A stretch of 55,160 nucleotides of DNA from Oscillospiraceae bacterium (GTDB lineage: Bacteria > Bacillota > Clostridia > Oscillospirales > Oscillospiraceae), in contig JAFXAQ010000016.1 in assembly GCA_017516925.1 (NCBI GenBank), positions 1 through 55,160 of the forward strand, in the 5' to 3' direction. The notes beneath the pieces were generated by a model, which worked only from the letters and a program-made list of their open reading frames with translations, was not told where the DNA came from and made no database searches. Below are positions 17,526-26,716 of this stretch, in pieces (the first letter of the stretch is position 1; each line of letters begins with the position of its first letter). The position numbers and the translations under genes were made by a program.

Positions 17526-18170
17526 ATGCAAAAGAAAAATTCAAGCGGGAATGTCAGTGGCAAAGGCTACTACATAGCCCTGGTGCTATGTGCCGTTGCC
17601 ATTGGTCTTGCGGGCTTCCTGTACTACCGAAATGCCGGTGTTAAGGACGTAATTCTGCAAAACCCCACCCAATCTGTTGTGGGAACGCAACCAAATTCCG
17701 ATGTGCAGGCTGTGGCGACACAGCCCAACGAACAGGCTCAGCCAACCACCCTTCCCCAAAAACCCTCGAAGGTGCAAGCCCCGGTAGAGGGAAAGACGGT
17801 GGCAGAGTACTCTATGGACGCACTGAGCTACAACCAGACCACCCGGGACTGGCGGGTGCATGACGGTGTGGATATCGCCGCAGAGGCCGGTACCTCCGTC
17901 AGCGCCGCCGCAGACGGAGAGGTCTACACGGTCTATGAGGACGAAGCTATGGGTATGACGGTCGTCATCCGCCACGATGAGGGCTACACCACAAAATATG
18001 CCTGCTTATCTCAGGAGGTAGCCGTCAAGGCCGGGGATGCGGTCACCGCCGGGCAAAAAATCGGCACGGTAGGCGATACCGCCCTGCTGGAAAGCCAGCT
18101 TGGTGCCCACGTGCACTTTTCCGTCAGCTGTAACGGTACGGTTCTGGACCCGGCAGATTTTCTAAGCTAA
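17526..18170 (+). CDS. M23 (LytM) domain membrane protein, SpoIIQ-like
   Basis: A 214-residue protein: short basic N-terminus, one membrane segment (about 15-33), a Pro/Gln/Thr-rich linker (about 45-85), and a C-terminal LytM domain (about 105-214). The domain keeps HDGVDIAAEAGT (His and Asp of the zinc site) and GAHVHFSVS (the HxH), so endopeptidase activity is possible. Phrases such as RVHDGVDI and the single-pass layout resemble SpoIIQ, the forespore protein that partners SpoIIIAH across the intermembrane space during engulfment. ATG 17526 has GGAGGTG 7 nt upstream. A terminator follows directly. A general cell-wall hydrolase is the alternative. Confidence 0.78.
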   Translation: MQKKNSSGNVSGKGYYIALVLCAVAIGLAGFLYYRNAGVKDVILQNPTQSVVGTQPNSDVQAVATQPNEQAQPTTLPQKPSKVQAPVEGKTVAEYSMDALSYNQTTRDWRVHDGVDIAAEAGTSVSAAADGEVYTVYEDEAMGMTVVIRHDEGYTTKYACLSQEVAVKAGDAVTAGQKIGTVGDTALLESQLGAHVHFSVSCNGTVLDPADFLS

Positions 18171-18188
18171 CTTTTTCTTCCTTCTTGC

Positions 18189-18222
18189 AAAAACACCGCA
18201 CACTTCCGTGTGCGGTGTTTTT
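18189..18222. terminator. Terminator of the M23 gene, usable on both strands
   Basis: A perfect 15-bp stem (AAAAACACCGCACAC, 18189-18203, with 18208-18222) and a 4-nt loop, A-rich on one side and T-rich on the other. Confidence 0.9.
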
Positions 18223-18267
18223 GCCGCCTTTTCCTACAGGAGAAGGCTTATTTATCTTCTATTTGTT

Positions 18268-18360
18268 TGTATTTTGACGGTTTTGGGGTTCCTTGTCCCT
18301 TTGGCAGATTATGACTATAATATTAATTGTGTTTTGACGGTTTGGCGGTTCTTTGGTCCT
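18268..18360 (+). repeat. Two-unit dispersed repeat overlapping the MATE 3' end
   Basis: Two related units start at 18268 (TGTATTTTGACGG) and 18328 (TGTGTTTTGACGG), a 60-bp period. The second 28-bp block, 18328-18355, matches the reverse complement of 54932-54959 at 27 of 28 bases. GGCAGATT also recurs upstream of the block in both places. The stop codon and last residues of the MATE gene lie inside the second unit. Confidence 0.75.
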
Positions 18361-19711
18361 CTGAAAGGCCGCATTTTTTCTTCCAGCTACCACCAAACCA
18401 GCGCCAGCTGAAGCAGATGGCACGGCAGACCCAGTCTGCAGGCATAGCCCACCAGACGCCCCTTGCGCCCCAGCCCAGATTGACACAGAGAATTTGCGCC
18501 AGCGTCAGTCGGAAGATTGCCATAGATATGATACTGACCCACATGGGGAATGCGCTGTCGTTGGCAGCACGAAGCGGACCGGTGAGGAAAAAGGACAGAG
18601 GGTAGATAAAAATACTTGCACCTAAACAGATGCATATCAGCTCTGCTGCAAGCTCGATTGTTTCCTCTGAGAGCTTCGAATAAAGCCCCAGCAGCGGATA
18701 GCGCAGCAAAATCACAGCAACTGCCGCCAGTGCATTGCAGACATATTCCGCGACGAGCAGCTTTCTGCTGTTTTCCTTGATTTGCCATAAGTCCTTTGCG
18801 CCCACGCATTGTCCAATCACCGTCATAGATGTCATACGGCAGGCAGTTGTAATACACACCACAAGACTGCAAAGGGTGTTGGCGGTGGAGTTGGCGGTAA
18901 TCTGGTAGGTGCCAAAGCCAGTAATCATGCTCAGTGTCATAATCCGCCCCAGCTGGAACAGACTGTTTTCGAAAGCGGTGGGCAGACCGATGCGCAGCAC
19001 TCTGCTCATAAGCCTGGGCGCAATATGGAAGATATCCGAAGCGGCAGGACGAAGCTTCTGCTTCTTATTCATCACCACCAGCATAATGGCAATTGCACCA
19101 ACCACACGGCAAAGAGCAGTGGGGATAGCAACACCTTCCACACCCATACCCAGACCAAAGATGCAAATCGCATTACCGCCTAAATTGACAGCGTTGCGCA
19201 GCAGGCTTACATAGAAAGCCACCCGGCTGTTACCCTGGGCACGCATAATGGCGCCACCGGCACTGCATACCGCCAGGAAGGGAAAGGACAGGGCATTATA
19301 GAAGAAGTATGTAACGGCGTTGTCCATAACATCCGCTTCCACCTTGCCGAAAACCAAGCTCAGCAGCTGTCTGTTAAACAGGCAGCACAGAAGTCCCAGC
19401 AGAGAACTGACTGCGACAGTCATGGTAATCACCTGACCGGCAGAACGACGGGCCTTGTTCATATCGCCCGCACCAATCAGCTGGCTGGTTACGATAGCGC
19501 CGCCGGTTGCCAGCGCCGCAAACAGGTTGAGTATGACAGCGCTGATGTTGCCTACCAGAGAAACGGCTGCAATGGCTGCTTCGTCCACGGAGGACACCAT
19601 AATCCCATCCACCATGCCTACCAGCGTGTTCAGCAGCTGCTCCAAAAACAGCGGAATGAACAGCCAGACCAGCGCTTTGTTCGTAAAAAGTTGCCTTCGG
19701 GGAAGTTCCAT
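18323..19711 (-). CDS. MATE-family multidrug/cation antiporter
   Basis: A 462-residue, 12-segment MATE transporter. Evidence is the two-bundle hydrophobic pattern and motifs such as FLEQLLNTLVGMVDGIMVSS near residue 16 and NAVNLGGNAICIFGLGMGVEGVA in the first half. It probably exports cationic drugs or metabolites using a Na+ or H+ gradient. The start is ATG 19711 (ribosome binding site GGAGG); a longer frame to 19780 is excluded because the promoter lies within 19746-19774. The last dozen residues (SEDQRTAKPSKHN) and the stop codon are encoded by a dispersed repeat, so the native C-terminus has apparently been replaced. Confidence 0.88.
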   Translation of the reverse strand: MELPRRQLFTNKALVWLFIPLFLEQLLNTLVGMVDGIMVSSVDEAAIAAVSLVGNISAVILNLFAALATGGAIVTSQLIGAGDMNKARRSAGQVITMTVAVSSLLGLLCCLFNRQLLSLVFGKVEADVMDNAVTYFFYNALSFPFLAVCSAGGAIMRAQGNSRVAFYVSLLRNAVNLGGNAICIFGLGMGVEGVAIPTALCRVVGAIAIMLVVMNKKQKLRPAASDIFHIAPRLMSRVLRIGLPTAFENSLFQLGRIMTLSMITGFGTYQITANSTANTLCSLVVCITTACRMTSMTVIGQCVGAKDLWQIKENSRKLLVAEYVCNALAAVAVILLRYPLLGLYSKLSEETIELAAELICICLGASIFIYPLSFFLTGPLRAANDSAFPMWVSIISMAIFRLTLAQILCVNLGWGARGVWWAMPADWVCRAICFSWRWFGGSWKKKCGLSEDQRTAKPSKHN

Positions 19712-19745
19712 ACCCTTACCTCCAAAATCCGCAGGTTCTTTGGTG

Positions 19746-19774
19746 AGTATAGTCCCATCCCATTCCGAAGTCAA
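19746..19774 (-). promoter_or_regulatory. Sigma-A-type promoter of the MATE gene
   Basis: TTGACT (19774-19769), a 17-bp spacer, TATACT (19751-19746) on the minus strand. Its position fixes the MATE start at 19711. Confidence 0.8.
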
Positions 19775-19848
19775 GGGCAAATGTGCACAAAAAACAGCTG
19801 AAATTTTGTGTAACTTGTCGGTTCCCGTCCCCTGTCTTATTTGGAATT

Positions 19849-19917
19849 GTAGGGGACAATGCCCACATTGTCCCGAATGGAAATATTTATCGGGCGGATG
19901 TAGGCATCCGCCCCTAC
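19849..19917. repeat. 69-bp repeat with GTAGGGG/CCCCTAC ends and two hairpins
   Basis: Terminal inverted repeats GTAGGGG (19849-19855) and CCCCTAC (19911-19917) enclose two perfect 9-bp hairpins with 4-nt loops: 19853-19861/19866-19874 and 19892-19900/19905-19913. It contains no gene. Related half-units occur at 11502-11525 and, degenerate, at 26792-26819. Apart from two flanking promoters, the MATE-DUF6062 gap holds only this. Confidence 0.7.
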
Positions 19918-19948
19918 TATCCGGTATTATATGCCCTTTTGTTTTTTC

Positions 19949-19978
19949 TTGACCTGACTACCGGTTATATGGTAGGAT
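19949..19978 (+). promoter_or_regulatory. Promoter of the DUF6062-AEC unit
   Basis: TTGACC (19949-19954), an 18-bp spacer and TAGGAT (19973-19978). Confidence 0.55.
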
Positions 19979-20002
19979 AAGGAAAGAAAGGTTGTGAAAA
20001 AA

Positions 20003-20749
20003 ATGAAGGAACATATCGATACCATACCGGTTACGGATGCGTTTTCCAAGGATGATGAATGTCCGTTTTGCTATCTGGAACGGCAGGCTGAGCAGCGCGC
20101 TATCCGCTATATTGCCGGTCCCGAGGCCAGCTATATGGAGCCGGATGTCCGGGCAGTCACCGACGCCCAGGGCTTCTGCCGGCATCACTACAAGGCGCTG
20201 TATGACTACGGCAACGCTTTGGGCAATGCCCTGATGATGCAGACCTATTATGTGGGACTGCAAAAGGAATTCCAGGCGCAGCTGGGAAGCTTTGAATTAC
20301 CGGACAAAAAAGGGCTTTTTGCCAAAAAGCACCCCTCCCTGCCCATTACCCAATGGGCAAAGGAAAAGGAAAGCACCTGCTTTTTGTGCAGCCGGCTGGA
20401 ATATAATATGCGCCGGTATTACGCCACCTTCTTCCATCTGCTGAAGGAGCCGGAGTTCCGGCAGAGCGTGGAAAACAGCAAGGGCTTTTGTATGCACCAC
20501 TTCCGCCAGCTTATGGAAATGGCTGAAGAATACTTACCCAACAACCAGATTTCCTGGTTCTATCCCACAGTGCTGGCGCTGATGGAAAACAGCCTGGCCC
20601 GGGTACAGACGGACATCGACTGGTTTATCGAGAAGTTCGATTACCGCAATGCCGATGCCCCTTGGAAAAACTCTATGGACGCAGTGCCCAGAGGTATGCA
20701 GAAGCTCAAGGGCAGCTACCCTGCTGACCGTCCCTTCAAACAAGATTGA
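20003..20749 (+). CDS. DUF6062 family protein with duplicated CxxC...CxHH module
   Basis: A 248-residue soluble protein of a family I know only as DUF6062; function unknown. It contains two copies of one pattern: C20-P-F-C23 with GFCRHH (C59, H61, H62), and C126-F-L-C129 with GFCMHH (C163, H165, H166), 36 and 34 residues apart. Such spacing suggests two zinc sites or zinc-ribbon-like folds. Charged, helix-rich segments separate the modules and there is no signal peptide. ATG 20003 is preferred, since AGAAAGG (19985-19991) is 11 nt upstream; the GTG at 19994 is too close. It lies 21 nt upstream of the AEC transporter gene, so the two probably work together. Confidence 0.75.
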   Translation: MKEHIDTIPVTDAFSKDDECPFCYLERQAEQRAIRYIAGPEASYMEPDVRAVTDAQGFCRHHYKALYDYGNALGNALMMQTYYVGLQKEFQAQLGSFELPDKKGLFAKKHPSLPITQWAKEKESTCFLCSRLEYNMRRYYATFFHLLKEPEFRQSVENSKGFCMHHFRQLMEMAEEYLPNNQISWFYPTVLALMENSLARVQTDIDWFIEKFDYRNADAPWKNSMDAVPRGMQKLKGSYPADRPFKQD

Positions 20750-20770
20750 CATTAGAAAGGCTGTGATGAT

Positions 20771-21700
20771 ATGGATGTTGCGCTTTTGGTTGCCAAGCAA
20801 ATCCTGATTATGTTTTTGTATATGCTCTGCGGTTATGTGCTGTTCCGCACAAAGAAAATCACCAAGGAGGGCAGTGGCTCTCTGGCAAGCCTGCTGGTTT
20901 GGCTGGTCATTCCTGTGGTTTTGGTGAAAAGCTTCTGCGTGGAGCCCACCCGGGAACGGATTATTGGGTTGGGACTGAGCACGTTAGCCGCCATTGCCGC
21001 CCAGGGCTTATCCATTTTGGTATGCCGGGTGGTATTTAAAAAGCGACCGGTGGACCACTTTGCCGCCGCCTTCTCCAACGCAGGCTTTTTGGGTATTCCC
21101 CTGGTAACCGCTACCTTGGGCGGGGACTGCGTATTCTACATTGTTTTCTTTGTGGCTATGCTCAACATTCTGCAGTGGCTGTACGGTGTTGCCGTCATTC
21201 AGGAGACCAAAATGCAGTTTCACGGAAAGACCTTGCTGCACCCCCTGATTTTGGGTACCGGCTTGGGTCTTGTGCTGTTCTTTACCGGCTGGGGTGTGAA
21301 GCTTCCCCAGATCATTACCGGCACAATGGCAGGAATTGCCGCTGTCAACTCCCCCATTGCCATGCTGGTGATGGGTGTGTATCTTGCCCAGGCAGATATG
21401 AAGACCCTCTGGACAGATAAGCACCTGTATGTGCTCAGTCTGGTACGGCTGGTGGTTATCCCCCTGCTGACCTTGGGTGTTTTCTGGATTTTGCAGGTTT
21501 TGATTCCCGGCTTCACCTCTGATATTTTATTGGCTCTGCTTCTTGCTGCCATTTGTCCCGTGGGCGCAAATGTGGCGGTATATGCCCAGCTGCATAACAA
21601 GGACTATGTGTATGCCAGCAAAACCGTGGTGATTTCCACCCTGCTGTGCCTTGTGACGATGCCCTTTATCGTCCTGCTGGCGCAAACCTTACTGAAATAA
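20771..21700 (+). CDS. AEC (auxin efflux carrier) family transporter
   Basis: A 309-residue membrane protein with about ten hydrophobic segments in the two-half layout of AEC/Mem_trans permeases. These transport organic anions such as malate or malonate. Family-like features are an early LVWLVIPVVLVKSF (near 40), AFSNAGFLGIPLVTATLGG (near 97) and late ICPVGANVAVYAQLHNKD (near 260). It follows the DUF6062 gene by 21 nt and is closed by a strong terminator. The substrate cannot be told from sequence. Confidence 0.86.
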   Translation: MDVALLVAKQILIMFLYMLCGYVLFRTKKITKEGSGSLASLLVWLVIPVVLVKSFCVEPTRERIIGLGLSTLAAIAAQGLSILVCRVVFKKRPVDHFAAAFSNAGFLGIPLVTATLGGDCVFYIVFFVAMLNILQWLYGVAVIQETKMQFHGKTLLHPLILGTGLGLVLFFTGWGVKLPQIITGTMAGIAAVNSPIAMLVMGVYLAQADMKTLWTDKHLYVLSLVRLVVIPLLTLGVFWILQVLIPGFTSDILLALLLAAICPVGANVAVYAQLHNKDYVYASKTVVISTLLCLVTMPFIVLLAQTLLK

Positions 21701-21703
21701 CAG

Positions 21704-21736
21704 AAAGCGAGGTGTCGTACTGACACCTCGCTTTTT
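21704..21736 (+). terminator. Terminator of the DUF6062-AEC unit
   Basis: AAAGCGAGGTGTC (21704-21716) pairs perfectly with 21722-21734 across a 5-nt loop, then T's. The stem reaches the stop of the convergent PHP gene. Confidence 0.88.
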
Positions 21737-22391
21737 ATACGAGATTTGTTATTCTTTGGGCAATTTCCGTGCCCAGCTTTTTCTCAATCACCCTGACAGC
21801 CTCGTCGTATCTCGGCGCCCGGTCCGTCAGGTTATGGGTGTCGGTACCCAAAAACTGCACATAGCCTTTTTTGACCATGGAAAGCGCCCAGCCCCGGGTT
21901 CCGGCAGACAGGAATGCTTCGGCATTACATTGCATCGCTACCTGCTGACCGGACAGCTCCGCCAAAAATTTCGGCAGCTGGCTCCGGTACCGTTCCACGT
22001 GGGCCAACAGCGGTGTCAGCCCCTGCTCCATAGGAATGCGAATCAGCTCCTCCATCATCCGACCGGTCCACTTCCCAAAGGGCATTTCCACCAGTAAAAG
22101 CCCGGTGTCCCCGATTTGCAGTTCCTTCAGCTCCCGGCACCGGCTCATTCCGTCAAAATATGCCACCTCTGCCCCGGGCAAAAGGGACAGCTCCCAGGTG
22201 TCCCGGGCAAGGCTCTCCTCCCGGCGGCGCAGAAAATCCTCCGGGTTATCCTTATACGCATAAAAATGGGGGGTCGCCGCCACCGTAGTGACTCCCTGCT
22301 GCCGGAGCATCTGTAGCATTTTGTGGGTAGTCTCTACGCTGTCGCTGCCATCATCCATATTGGGCAGGATGTGACTGTGCATATCTATCAT
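21735..22391 (-). CDS. CpsB/CapC-type PHP-domain phosphatase
   Basis: A 218-residue PHP-fold protein. Motifs are DMHSHILPNMDDGS near the N-terminus, VAATPHFY, LLVEMP, LLAHVERY and LGTDTHN, the metal-binding set of manganese-dependent tyrosine phosphatases (CpsB/CapC/YwqE). These dephosphorylate bacterial tyrosine kinases that control exopolysaccharide synthesis. The start is ATG 22391, with AAGGGAAGCG upstream; the longer frame to 22415 would begin right at the stop of the cytidylyltransferase gene. It follows that gene by 24 nt. No cognate kinase is in the window, so the substrate is inferred from family. Confidence 0.82.
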   Translation of the reverse strand: MIDMHSHILPNMDDGSDSVETTHKMLQMLRQQGVTTVAATPHFYAYKDNPEDFLRRREESLARDTWELSLLPGAEVAYFDGMSRCRELKELQIGDTGLLLVEMPFGKWTGRMMEELIRIPMEQGLTPLLAHVERYRSQLPKFLAELSGQQVAMQCNAEAFLSAGTRGWALSMVKKGYVQFLGTDTHNLTDRAPRYDEAVRVIEKKLGTEIAQRITNLV

Positions 22392-22415
22392 ACCAACGCT
22401 TCCCTTTATAAACAC

Positions 22416-23111
22416 TTATTCCGCACAATCCAAGTTAAGCTTCATCCGGTACATATCCGACGGCGTGGTCAGCTTGAAGTTTTTGTCCTCGCCCGAAATC
22501 ATACCAACCTTCATACCGTATTTGAAAGCCAGCTCGCAGCCGCCCCGAATGGTCTCCAGCTCCTGCTGGGGCGTCTGCAGGTTCAGCTGCAAATACTTCC
22601 GCAGATTGAAAACCTCCGGAGACTGTCCGCAGAACAATACGCTCCGGTCTGCAAAGTCCGTCACGGTCTTGCCGTCGGTGCTGACATAAATCATATCCTT
22701 CATTTCCAGCACCGGCAGCACGCAGTCATATCCCGGCAAGGCTTCCACGCAGCGGGAAATCAGCTCCACGCTGACTAAGGGTCTTGCCGCATCGTGCACC
22801 AGCACCACATCCTCTTCGCCGGCTTCCTTACAGGCTTTCAGCCCGCTGAGCAAAGACTCCTGCCGGGAAGGACCCGGGTCTGCAATGGTTGTCAGCTTGG
22901 TAATTCCATACTGCTTTGCCCAGGACCAAATCTGGCTATCCCAATCGTGGTTCGCCACAACAACAATCTCATCTACCTGAGGACAATTCTGGAATTTTTC
23001 CAGCGTATAGGCTAATACCGACTTGCCCTTGACCTCCATATACTGTTTGGGCAATGCCGCATTTTCCATTCTCCGACCGACACCGCCGGAAAGAATCACT
23101 GCATAATTCAT
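22416..23111 (-). CDS. IspD/TarI-family cytidylyltransferase
   Basis: A 231-residue CTP-dependent nucleotidyltransferase. Visible motifs are LSGGVGRRM near residue 7, LPKQYMEVKGKSVLAYTLEKF near 20, and VHDAARPLVS near 104. These are shared by IspD (2-C-methyl-D-erythritol 4-phosphate cytidylyltransferase, isoprenoid pathway) and TarI/Bcs1 (ribitol-5-phosphate cytidylyltransferase, teichoic acid or capsule). LSGG instead of AAGG, and the link to a CpsB-type phosphatase, lean toward a surface-polymer role, but IspD cannot be excluded. Upstream bases 23112-23237 contain TATACTA twice, 14 bp apart (23185, 23199), and nothing else clear. Confidence 0.82.
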   Translation of the reverse strand: MNYAVILSGGVGRRMENAALPKQYMEVKGKSVLAYTLEKFQNCPQVDEIVVVANHDWDSQIWSWAKQYGITKLTTIADPGPSRQESLLSGLKACKEAGEEDVVLVHDAARPLVSVELISRCVEALPGYDCVLPVLEMKDMIYVSTDGKTVTDFADRSVLFCGQSPEVFNLRKYLQLNLQTPQQELETIRGGCELAFKYGMKVGMISGEDKNFKLTTPSDMYRMKLNLDCAE

Positions 23112-23237
23112 CTTGTTCTCCTCTTAAGCAGCTACTTATGGGACTGCGATTTTCTGCCGCTATTTTTTGCATTTTCTGGCAGGATATACTACGAAAAGTA
23201 TACTATAGGTGGTCCCATAAATCAAGGAGTTTTTTCG

Positions 23238-23912
23238 CTACTGCAACGCTTGCCTTAGCTTTGCCAGCGCTCGCTTTTCAATGCGGGATACATAGCTGCG
23301 GCTAATTCCGGTCAGCTGCGCCACCTCCCGCTGACGCAAAGGCTTTCCGGTACCCAAGCCGTACCGGGCAACAATCACCTGCCGTTCCTGCTCCGACAGC
23401 ACTTCATCCACCGCCTGACACAGCTTCTGCTGCATTTGGCGGCTGCTGACCTGCTCCAGAAGGTCCGTATCGTCGCTGACCACGTCCATCAGCTCCAGTG
23501 CGCCACCGTCACTGCTGGTTTCAATATAATCGCTGAGTGATACATCCTGACTGGACTTTTTTTGGCTGCGGAAGTACATCAGAATCTCGTTTTCCACGCA
23601 CCGGGCGGCATAGGTGGCAAGCCTTGCTCCCTTGGATTTATCAAAGGTGGTCACCCCTTTAATCAACCCGATGGTTCCAATAGAAATCAAATCCTCCTGA
23701 TCGGCGGTCTGGGCATAGTACTTTTTCATAATGTGGGCAACCAGGCGCAGGTTCCGTTCAATCAGTATATTCCGCGCCTGAATATCCCCCTGGGCGCTGC
23801 GCTCTAAGTAATATTCCTCCTCCTGGGCGGTCAGGGGTTTGGGGAAAGAGCCGGTGGATAGCTGCAGTGAGTACATCAGTCCGCTGAGCATCAGCCAAAC
23901 GGCGGCGAACAT
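23238..23912 (-). CDS. sigK: Sporulation sigma factor sigma-K precursor
   Basis: A 224-residue sigma-70 family factor directing late mother-cell transcription in sporulation. The hydrophobic start MFAAVWLMLSGLMYS is the pro-sequence that tethers pro-sigma-K to the membrane until SpoIVFB cleavage, followed by the characteristic GSFPKPL. Region 2 is DLISIGTIGLIKGVTTFD and region 4 ends ISRSYVSRIEKRALAKL. The start is decided by the ribosome binding site: GGAGG (23925-23921) is 8 nt before ATG 23912, while the ATG at 23918 is only 2 nt away and that at 23927 lies upstream of it. The gene is continuous, without a skin-type insertion. It is followed by short intergenic DNA and then ispD-like. Confidence 0.95.
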   Translation of the reverse strand: MFAAVWLMLSGLMYSLQLSTGSFPKPLTAQEEEYYLERSAQGDIQARNILIERNLRLVAHIMKKYYAQTADQEDLISIGTIGLIKGVTTFDKSKGARLATYAARCVENEILMYFRSQKKSSQDVSLSDYIETSSDGGALELMDVVSDDTDLLEQVSSRQMQQKLCQAVDEVLSEQERQVIVARYGLGTGKPLRQREVAQLTGISRSYVSRIEKRALAKLRQALQ

Positions 23913-23967
23913 CGCCATCACCTCCATAGCTTAACTCTATGAAGCGCTGCAAGTCCACTTTCCGCAA

Positions 23968-23999
23968 AAAAGCACATCCCAAATTTGGGATGTGCTTTT
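23968..23999. terminator. Terminator of gdhA (perfect 32-bp palindrome)
   Basis: AAAAGCACATCCCAAA (23968-23983) is immediately followed by its exact reverse complement (23984-23999). It lies between the gdhA stop and the sigK start, with T or A runs on both sides. Confidence 0.85.
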
Positions 24000-24016
24000 C
24001 AGTCAGCCTTATTGAA

Positions 24017-25528
<1,512 letters not shown>

Positions 25529-25540
25529 TCATTCGCACCC

Positions 25541-25569
25541 TTGACTTTTTTATTCTACGGAAGTACAAT
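25541..25569 (+). promoter_or_regulatory. Sigma-A-type promoter of the serine hydrolase gene
   Basis: TTGACT (25541-25546), a 17-bp spacer, TACAAT (25564-25569); the start codon is 31 nt downstream of the -10. Confidence 0.78.
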
Positions 25570-25600
25570 AGGTTAAATTCCAGAAAAGGAGAGGAACATT

Positions 25601-26713
25601 ATGTTTGAAAAGACAAAAGCCCTGTGCGACAGCTTTTTAGAGCAAGGCTTGATTGGCTTTGATTTGATGATTTGCAAGGACGGAAAGTGCGCCCTCCGGC
25701 ATATGGGCGGCTATGCGGACCGGGAAAATCAAATTCCGGTAAAAGGCGATGAGCTTTACGACATTTACTCCTGCTCCAAGCTGATTACCTGCACCGCCGC
25801 CCTGCAGCTGTGGGAAAAGGGTCTGTTCCGGCTGGAGGATAAGCTGAGTGACTATATGCCGGAATTTGCGCATATGACGGTCAAGCAGGAGGACGGTTCT
25901 GTCGTTCCTGCGAAAAATCCCATTTACATCCACAATCTGTTCTCTATGACCGCCGGTATGGATTACGATTCCGCTGCCACCAAAAAGCGCTGCCTGGAGG
26001 AAAATGACGGTCGCTGCCCCACCCGGGAATTCATCCGGTTGCTGGCAGAAAAGCCGTTGGTATATGAGCCTGGCACTTCCTGGAGATACAGCCTTGCGCA
26101 CGACGTCATTGCCGCTTTGGTGGAGGTGGTTTCCGGGCAGAACTTCAACGATTACGTGACAGAAAACATCTTTAAGCCTATGGGTATGACCCGTTCTACC
26201 TATCTGCCCACACCGGAGCAGGAGGCGCAGATTGTGCCTTTGTACGAATTCAAGAAGGATTTGAACGATTCTGTGCTGCGCCCCAGAAATAACATCTACC
26301 GCTTTGGTCCGGAATACTGCAGCGGCGGCGCAGGCTGCACCTCCACCGTGGAGGATTATATGAAGTTTCTGGAGGGCTTGCGTACCGGTAAGCTCCTGAA
26401 GCCGGAAACCGTGCAGCTGATGCAGACCAACCGGCTGACCCCGGAGCAAAGTAAGGGCTACTCTGTGGAAAAGCGTGGCTACGGGCTGGGTGTCCGCACC
26501 CCCTTCCCCGGCAACCCCTACACGGACTTTGGCTGGGGCGGCGCCGGCGGCGCTTATCTTGCCGTGGATGTGCCCAACGGTATGACCCTGTTTTTCTGCC
26601 AGCATATGTTCTTTACCCCCATCCCCAAGGCGCTGACCTACGGCTATGCCTTTGACGAGGTCACGGGTACCCACACGGTCATCAAGGAAGATGCCGTAAA
26701 CGCTCTGTATTGA
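25601..26713 (+). CDS. Class C beta-lactamase-family serine hydrolase
   Basis: A 370-residue protein of the beta-lactamase/penicillin-binding-like hydrolase superfamily. The SxxK catalytic motif is SCSK in LYDIYSCSKLITC (near residue 58), the second motif is YSL in WRYSLAHDVIAAL (near 163), and a GWGGAGGAYLAVD segment near 308 corresponds to the third strand. No signal peptide is visible, so it probably acts in the cytosol on an ester or peptide (EstB- or D-aminopeptidase-like) rather than as a secreted antibiotic-resistance enzyme. ATG 25601 has GGAGAGG upstream. Monocistronic by promoter evidence. Confidence 0.85.
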   Translation: MFEKTKALCDSFLEQGLIGFDLMICKDGKCALRHMGGYADRENQIPVKGDELYDIYSCSKLITCTAALQLWEKGLFRLEDKLSDYMPEFAHMTVKQEDGSVVPAKNPIYIHNLFSMTAGMDYDSAATKKRCLEENDGRCPTREFIRLLAEKPLVYEPGTSWRYSLAHDVIAALVEVVSGQNFNDYVTENIFKPMGMTRSTYLPTPEQEAQIVPLYEFKKDLNDSVLRPRNNIYRFGPEYCSGGAGCTSTVEDYMKFLEGLRTGKLLKPETVQLMQTNRLTPEQSKGYSVEKRGYGLGVRTPFPGNPYTDFGWGGAGGAYLAVDVPNGMTLFFCQHMFFTPIPKALTYGYAFDEVTGTHTVIKEDAVNALY

Positions 26714-26716
26714 TGA

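Noticed and set aside
18268-18360. Tandem 60-bp repeat considered as a CRISPR remnant
   Set aside because: Only two imperfect units, no equal spacers, no cas genes, and a third copy lies 36 kb away in inverse orientation.
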